Of a stretch of 64,000 nt of DNA, positions 57,701 to 64,000 are shown piece after piece. The stretch is from positions 5,022,001 to 5,086,000 of the forward strand of contig JAVHKY010000053.1 in assembly GCA_035079385.1 (NCBI GenBank). The letters are read 5' to 3'. The notes under the pieces were generated by a model, which was not told the origin of the DNA, searched no databases, and saw nothing but the letters and a program-made list of their open reading frames with translations. Every line of letters begins with the position of its first letter. The stretch's first letter is position 1. A program made the translations under genes and the position numbers. This DNA is from Aspidiotus rigidus (Eukaryota; Arthropoda; Insecta; Hemiptera; Diaspididae).

Positions 57701-58500
57701 AAAATAACGGACTAGGTATCACTCAAGCGTCCAAAAAAATGTCAACCGTTCACATTAATTTATTGTAAAAAGCGGAACATGTGACGGTTAACTAGGCTCA
57801 ATTTTCTACCGGTCATTTCCGACGCACCCAGGCGTCCTAAAACGGGTGAGTACTTTCCTTTTTATGTATTGTAAACTTCAACCGCGTAGAGAGAATAAGG
57901 GATACCGGGGGGAAGTTTTCATTGGCCCCTTTCCTTCCAATTCATTTTTTTTTCTGCTGTCAAATGGGAACAAAATTCCGGCCTTTTACAAATATCGGGC
58001 CCTCTAGAAAGTCCGACCACTGGGTATTTTGTACCTTATGCCCCCCTCCCATCAGATGTAGTATGTTTCCGGTCCTTTTTTTTCCTTCAACCTTTCGTTT
58101 GTGCAAGACAAAAATAAAAATTCAACTATCAAACAAAGGAGTTGGACTTGAAATTTCAAATAAGGACTTTATATGAAATTTCAAATTTTGAGCCATATTA
58201 TAATAAAAGGGGATTAAAAAAAAATTTCAACTTTCAAGCTGTGTAATGTAGGAGAGAAACTCGAAAAAAATTAAACCATCAATACATCAAGCTATCCGTG
58301 ACAGGAGGGTAATCTGGGCATTTCTTGGGAGTGAATTTCGGAAGCGACCTTGTGAAAAAATATTCTTAACTTTGATTTTGTGAAAAGATGTGCGTGTATT
58401 TAGGGGCGAAGTTTCTTTAGTGACACAGGAAGATCATTTGTTGTATTTTGAACGTTATTTCGGAATATTCTAAGATCACGAGTTCCATTTTGTGATAGTC
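54715..58500. other. No supportable gene
   Basis: AT-rich DNA with short frames of no recognisable family. It contains a short (TA)n run at about 56,406-56,420 and local GGGCTTCA/GGCTTCAAATGGG words repeated several times at about 56,880-57,060. I see no exons with convincing splice borders. Confidence 0.5.
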
Positions 58501-58536
58501 CCCATCCCTGTTCCCAGAATCACAATTTCAGTCTTA

Positions 58537-58866
58537 CTATGGTTTAACTCGAGATTCACGCTTGTCAAATATTCCTGAAATTGCAATATCTTGTTCAACT
58601 TTGTCCTCAAAATCTTTCTTTGATTTAGCGCCGACAATTATCTCGGTATCATCTGCAAAGGCGTATGGGCAGATGTCTTCTTGGTCCATTTTCTCAAGGA
58701 GGCCATTGTATAAGATATTCCACAGAATTGAACTCAATGCAGAGTTCTGTGGACAGCCACATACCAGCTTTTTCTTGTCCACTTCTGTTCTACTCCATAT
58801 GTATCTTTCTTTAAGATAACTTCTCATCATCTTTATAATGTAATAATCAGGAGCTGTTTTCCTCAC
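58537..58866 (-). pseudogene. LINE (R1/Jockey-like) reverse transcriptase fragment
   Basis: The minus-strand frame contains the RT signatures CGCPQNSALSSILWNILYNG (consensus GxPQGSxLxPxLWNxxY) and YAFADDTEIIV (the F/YADD catalytic box). Spacing is typical of non-LTR retrotransposons. Only about 110 residues are readable. The PQG motif is PQN and the upstream fingers are missing or frameshifted towards 59,060, so this is a dead copy. Confidence 0.75.
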
Positions 58867-59301
58867 AAGCTCCCTGATGGAAGCCGGTCAAGATATATAA
58901 TCAAGCACCACTTATCTCGAAAGAGATCATGGCAGTTAGCTGATGAATCCTCCTGCTGCTGCCAATCTCTTCCAGAACATAATGTAGACAGTTCTTTAAC
59001 TCTCTTCCAGGTTGTTCAGGAGACAGCAAAGTCGAGTTTTTTTATTCATGTGGCAATTATTCTCTCAAATCTTTTTCTAACTGTAATACGTGACAGCGAG
59101 ATTGGGCTATATGCTCCAGGCGTGGTTAGGTCTTTCTCCTCCTTCTCGACCCAGACAACTTTACCAGTTTTTCAGGGCTTTTAGAATGTTCTGTGACTGC
59201 ATATCCTTTAAAAGCGAGGAGTACTTCTATTCTGACTGATGGTATGTGAAGAACAATCTGAATCATGAATTTGCACGTGTTTCCATGAGTAATATTCGAA
59301 T

Positions 59302-59705
59302 GGGAGCGTCTATAAATTACGTGAGGCTTTTTTATTTGGGGGGGGGGGAGGTCCAGCCAAGTCTCACCAAAACTCACGTGAGGGAGAGCGGGGGTGCCGA
59401 CAAATCTCACGAAATTTTTTTCCAACACAAATACATTCTAAAATATTGCTAAACTGGCTCAAATTTAATAAAAACTAGTCCTTTTTGAATAAGTATAAAA
59501 TGTGATCAAGAAAATTACGTTTTTTTAATAAATAAACGCGATTACAGATAAACGTATTTAAAGCAAAAATACACATTTCGGAAAATCTCACGCGAAATAA
59601 GAGGGAGGAGGGGGTCAAGGCAAATCTCACAATATCTCACCAAGGGGGGAGGGGCGGAGGTCGAAAAATCACAAAAATCGCCTCACGTAATTTATGGACG
59701 CCCCC
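59302..59705. mobile_element. 404-bp MITE with GCGTCYATAAATTACGTGAGGC ends
   Basis: The left GGGAGCGTCTATAAATTACG and right CGTAATTTATGGACGCCCCC are inverted over about 26 bp including GTGAGGC/GCCTCAC. The subterminal parts repeat AAATCTCAC/TCTCACC words and G-runs. I recall similar ends in dispersed MITEs of many invertebrates, but the superfamily is uncertain and no target duplication is clear. Confidence 0.75.
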
Positions 59706-59935
59706 GAGCTAAGTATACTTATGGTGCCTATACCTGTAGGTGAAGATGAGAAGACATTTGCTTCGCTCTGTAGAATTATCTATCGTGTGTGCTCATCTCT
59801 AATTTTTTCCAAAAATCTCGTACTAATTTAGTGTACGTTATGAGTGAACGAAATCGACAAAAGTTGGTAGATAGAGGTTTTTGTTCATCAAAGAACAGTT
59901 ACCCAGCGGAAATGAGATCGGTACAAGGGAAAGTG

Positions 59936-60480
59936 TTGTCCAGCTCGTGTGGACACTTCTGAAGGAGAAATTGTAAAACGACGGAGAGATCATATTTCTC
60001 ATGTTATTGATGCTGATGGAGTAAAGCTGCTAAAATCAGGATAAAGCTTAAAGAAGCTTTAGTAAGAACTGATCTTCAACTGAATACTCTTATCGTGGAC
60101 CGCTTTGGTACCGCCACTCAGAGTGCTGTCATTACGATACCCAAAGCCGTGCACTTGAAACGTACCATATATAAGATGCGAGGACGAAAATGCGACTACC
60201 CCGGGTTACGGAAACATCGAAAGGATAGTATAAAGGTTATAAACATTCCATTGGATCTGTTGAAGACAGCGAAAGGAGATGACTTCGTGTTGTATGACTC
60301 TGGTGTATAGGCGATAAAAATCGAATCTTAATTTTTGGTGCCGCAGATAATTTGTCCACCTTGAAAGACTGCAAATTGTGTCATTGGATGAAATGATAGC
60401 GCCAAATCTGTTCTACCAATTGTATACCGTGTACGGTCTCTTCCAGTCTTGATCTGAGACTGCTATCACCCGTTTCTTGA
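59936..60480 (+). pseudogene. FLYWCH finger / MULE transposase relic
   Basis: Fragments in different frames follow the order of FLYWCH-MULE elements. The end of a FLYWCH-like finger reads CPARVDTSEGEIVKRRRDH. At 60,095-60,310 a frame holds ATQSAVITIPKAVHLKRTI and ends KGDDFVLYDSGV. Then, after frameshifts, come the readable words LIFGAADNLSTL and NLFYQLYTVYG, matching the start of the MULE catalytic domain. Stops and shifts between them show a dead copy. The rest of the transposase is not recognised. Confidence 0.55.
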
Positions 60481-60869
60481 GGTGTTGCTCATAACATTTC
60501 CTACTCGTAGACTCAATCTAGAATACAACTGCCGCAAAGATCATGCGGGGTTGTTAGGGAAACGGATTCTTGCTATTTGGACGGGGAGTCTGCTCTATCC
60601 CGGGCACCATCTAGTTTTGTTTGTAGCATCCTCAAGAGTGGGAAGAAGGCTGTCTATAACTTTTTATCATTTGATTGACAGAGGGCTATTCTTTTGAGAA
60701 TGATTTTTTGGTTCATACAAAACAAAAAATGGAGTTATAGGAAAGAGAAATATTTCCCCTCTCGACCCGTAATGGTGAAGGGATGGAACATTGTATATCT
60801 AATTACTTCAAGGGACTATCTAAATGCGGGTTCATACCATGTAGTATTTTTCAAAACATAGAAGAGGAT

Positions 60870-61650
60870 CCCTGCGTCCCTGGTTTAACATCGTTCAGGA
60901 AGCCGTCATTTTTTCCAAGTCTCCCTCCTATCTTATATAGCTCCAAAGGTCAGGTGTGTGACGTCTCAATTTGGTGACTTTATAGTTCTGCCTTATGACA
61001 ACCTAATCTGATGACGTCATAGATCAGTTTTTTCAAGTCCCCCTACTGTTATATCTAGCTCCCCACTTTCCCATTAAACTCACCCCTCGTTCGACTCCGT
61101 TAAAGAACCCGTGAGTTTTTTTGTTGCAACGTTTTGTTCGCAAGACTCAGAAATAACAGTAAATTCTGAATGTATCTCTTTGTTTTCATACATTTTTGTT
61201 AATCTTAAAAAAACTGCAAAGCCTGAAGCTGTTCGATATGAGAAGAAGAAAAAGAGATAGAATCATGATCTTCTTTTTGCAGTTTTGTAGGATATTTTAG
61301 AGCTGGTAGTGTTTCAGAAAATAACATTACTTAGGAGTACGCGTCTCTAAATTATTTCAACAGCGAACCTGTTTTCTATGAGGGGTTTTTTGAGAAATTT
61401 GACGTGCGCCATCCAGCGAAAAACTTTGAAAAATTTTGACTCCTATTGTATGTAGCTTGGAGGATGAAATTTTTTCAAGTCCCCCCCTCCCTCCTTCTGT
61501 CATAATATACCTCGAGAGTCAACATTTTTCCAAGTCCCTTCCCACCTACCATAATATGTGTGTAGCTCGAGAGTCGAGATTTTTCGAAGTCCCTCTCCTA
61601 TCATATACAGCTTGAGTGTCGAAATTTTTTCAAATCCCCTTCTAAAATAG
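60870..61650. repeat. Degenerate 60-70 bp repeat with GAGAGTCGAAATTTTTTCAAGTCCC
   Basis: At least four spaced copies of AGCTCGAGAGTCGA.ATTTTT followed by CAAGTCCC and C/T-rich DNA (for example near 61,450, 61,515, 61,575 and 61,615), plus CGTTTAACTTCGTTCAG-type words. The same unit recurs near 990-1310, so it is a dispersed family. Confidence 0.55.
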
Positions 61651-61940
61651 GTCCAGGTCACTGATGAGTCCTATTTCATACTAGGTTTATAGTAGCTCTA
61701 GACCTCCTTCAGACTAGCTCTATACTAGGTCTAGGCTTGCTTGAATTCTCAATACCAAAACCAATTTGACTCATAGAATAGGTTCCCTGCATTCCTCGTT
61801 TAACTTCGTTCAGTTTATTTAAAGTTCTTAATAAGTCAGAAAATAAGTATTTCAATTAAAATGGTCATTAATATCATTTTTTCATCATTGAAAAAGGGGT
61901 AAATTGACAAAACCTTTTCCTTTTTTTTTCTCTGCTCCAG

Positions 61941-64000
61941 GATATTACACAATTTGACGGATTATTAGAGAGAAATGCTTTCGTTGATCCTGTTGACAGC
62001 GCTCACGATCAGTGCAAATGTTGACGCCCTATGCGAGAAAATACCAACACTGCCAAATCGGGAGGACAACAGCCCTGCTAACATCTTCAAAATCTTAAAA
62101 ATAGGTGAAAATCAAATAAATTATGGAAGGGATCGCGACGTGGTCGTATTTATGGGCCTAACGGGTTCAGGTAAAACTACTTTTACTCTGTTCATTGGTG
62201 GCCATGACGACGATTTATTATCAGAAATCAAGGACTATGAGTATGTGATCACTGATAAGTGCAGTCGGACAAGCACAGAAGAGACACAATTCTCATCTCT
62301 TACGTTATTTCCTCAGAGAATGATAGATTCTGTCTCAAACACGACATACTTTGACATGCCAGGTTTTGATGATACTCGACAAGATATTGTGTTTGATATT
62401 GCGTCCTCGTATTTATCAAAGAGAGTTCTAGATTTTGCGGAAAGAGTCAAATTGGTCTTTCTTGTCAACAAATCCAATGTACAAAAGAATCGTGATCGAA
62501 ATATATTTATAGGGTTGGTCAATCACATTACCACCTTGATACGAGATGTATCTAAATTTGAAAACAGCATCGCCTTAGTCGCCACCAAAGTCCAAGAAGA
62601 AAAACCACCACATACTGATGATATTGAAGTACAACTTATTTTGAAATTCTTGTCAGGAGCACGAGATATTCTCCAAAAAAATGAAGATGAAATGGGCGTC
62701 AAATTAATTGATATATTTTCAAAGCACGGATTTACTGCAGGGAAGTTCAACAGAATAGGAATCTTCAGAACGCCTAATGACACCGGTCTACTGAGTGATT
62801 CACCGTTGATGCGAGAGTTGAAGCGCAAATTGAAGAATATGATTGATAAAGATTTACAATTTGGTGAAAAGAGTAGAGACGATTTTACATATACTCTGTC
62901 GCAAAGGTCTAAGATCAAAATATTTGAATTAGAGAAAGAAGTATTTAAGAATACTAGTGCCATGATCAATGCGCTCAGCAGCAAAATTAAGGCTGACTTT
63001 GCCAAGCGAGAGAGCTTATTCTCTGATGACTTAAATGAAGCAGAAGCACTTTTTAAAGCGGCTGTTATAGATGTGACTGAGTTTAAAGAAATTGGAGATT
63101 TCATTAATTTTCTTCAAAAATATAAAAAAAAGTTCAATGTTACTATAGCGGATGAAGATCTGAACACAATTCAACAGAATCAGGAATCGCTTGATCGTTT
63201 GCTTGAAATGAGCGGAAAATCACCCGCTGATTGGTCTCAAGTAATACAAGATGGAATGAAAGACGTGTCAGAATACTTACAAAACCAAAAATCATGGTAC
63301 GAATTTGTGAGTGTTGCGTTTGACGAATTGTCTATGTACGAAATACAAAGTTCAAAAATAAACTATGACTTGAAGAGCTTGCGTATACAATTTAAAAGTT
63401 TTTTTGGCGATACAAACGTGAACGAAGTGGAACTCATTGAACTTGATACAATGAAAGACTTTTTAAACAATGTAAATAATAAAGGCTTGTTGACAATGTA
63501 TAATTCATTGAGGAAGGAAATGCGTATTACCAAATCACAACTTTTGCTCTTTGAAAAAGTGGTGAATACAACTCTGGACCATGTTGAGGATTTTATTTCA
63601 TGTAGCAGTAAAACTTTCACAATCAAAGCCCATTATATTTTACTCACAAAAGTGGAGATTGAATTTCGGAAATGCAGGGAAAGACCAGAATTTGTAGAAA
63701 TTTTTGCATTAGAAAAGATATTCATTGATAGTAGTTTAGATTGGACTGGAAAATATGTACGAACTCTTTCAATGATTGCGCCAACATGGGACACAATGGG
63801 TCGTCCAGCTGAAATAATACTTAATGGAGTAAACGCTGAAAACTACAAAGATGATGCGGAAAAAGGAGTACTGTCTAGTAAAAGAGGTAAAGATGGTAGA
63901 GCAGGAAGGGCAGGGGGTTCAGCAGGACACTTTTTGGGAATTGCTAAGAATATTATTGCTGGCGAAAGTCTCACAGTTTCGGCTAATGGAGGGAATGGAG
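61941..64000 (+). CDS. Secretory P-loop GTPase-like protein with glycine-rich C-terminus (3' partial)
   Basis: The start is the ATG at 61,975, preceded in frame by TAG and, at 61,940, by a strong polypyrimidine acceptor (TTTTCTCTGCTCCAG), so a 5' UTR exon lies upstream. The frame is open for 675 codons to the window edge. Residues 1-19 look like a signal peptide (MLSLILLTALTISANVDA|LC). Residues 60-69 (MGLTGSGKTT) are a Walker A/G1 motif and 125-133 (YFDMPGFDD) a DxxG/G3 motif. KLVFLVNKSN and ALVATKVQ are candidates for the later G motifs. A long, charged, helical region of over 400 residues follows. From about residue 635 there is a collagen-like/Gly-rich part (GKDGRAGRAGGSAGHF, then VSANGGNG) that continues beyond the window. 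I do not recognise a named family; dynamin/AIG1/septin-like GTPases share only the G motifs. Confidence 0.8.

Noticed and set aside
62313..63626. Minus-strand frames of 69-193 codons
   Set aside because: They are antisense to the long plus-strand GTPase-like frame and carry no domain.

Overview
This window is nuclear DNA from an animal, most likely an insect. It has AT-rich, repeat-laden intergenic DNA, GT-AG introns and fragmented short exons. The protein families have clear animal orthologues, and there is an insect-type seven-transmembrane chemoreceptor. The recurrent TACCTAC/AGGTACCT-like words between genes are what I associate with sternorrhynchan Hemiptera (aphids, mealybugs, scales). 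That lineage guess is inference only. All gene names rest on reading conceptual exons by eye against remembered family features; no database search was run. Exon coordinates were chosen so that GT-AG borders and reading phases agree across every junction.

Layout. Positions 1-7.6 kb are repeat-rich and nearly gene-free, with a possible Helitron end near 3980 and a long (GA)n tract at 7132-7250. At 7.7-10.6 kb a 939-codon minus-strand open exon encodes an unrecognised basic/disordered, probably nuclear, protein with a CpG-rich 5' region. From 11.3 to 19.4 kb there is mostly nothing but old repeats. At 19.4-21.0 kb (plus) lies SNRNP48 (U11/U12-48K, minor spliceosome). At 22.4-23.1 kb (minus) there is a tentative small membrane protein.

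The dense core is 24.0-38.4 kb. NCKIPSD/SPIN90 (minus, without its SH3 domain) and HID1 (plus) sit head-to-head across about 0.7 kb. A gustatory-receptor-like gene is nested antisense in HID1 intron 10. TBC1D16 (minus, 5' end not found) converges tail-to-tail on HID1. HID1 acts in trans-Golgi/dense-core-vesicle sorting, TBC1D16 is a Rab GAP of the endosomal system, and NCKIPSD regulates Arp2/3-linear actin nucleation, so this is a cluster of trafficking and cytoskeleton housekeeping genes.

From 38.4 to 61.9 kb the window is a mobile-element graveyard: hAT-type MITEs, a rearranged Penelope-like element, a PIF/Harbinger-like 1.9-kb element nested in a hairpin MITE, an internally deleted hAT with a perfect 8-bp target duplication, a Helitron, a LINE reverse-transcriptase scrap and a FLYWCH/MULE transposase relic. 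Two intact single-exon genes stand in it: a four-zinc-finger protein at 48.3 kb and a possible secreted 202-aa (or 190-aa) protein at 54.1 kb.

The last 2 kb (61,975 to the window edge) is an uninterrupted reading frame for an unusual protein: signal peptide, P-loop GTPase-like domain, long helical region and a collagen-like/glycine-rich segment just starting at the edge. It is the best candidate here for undescribed biology.
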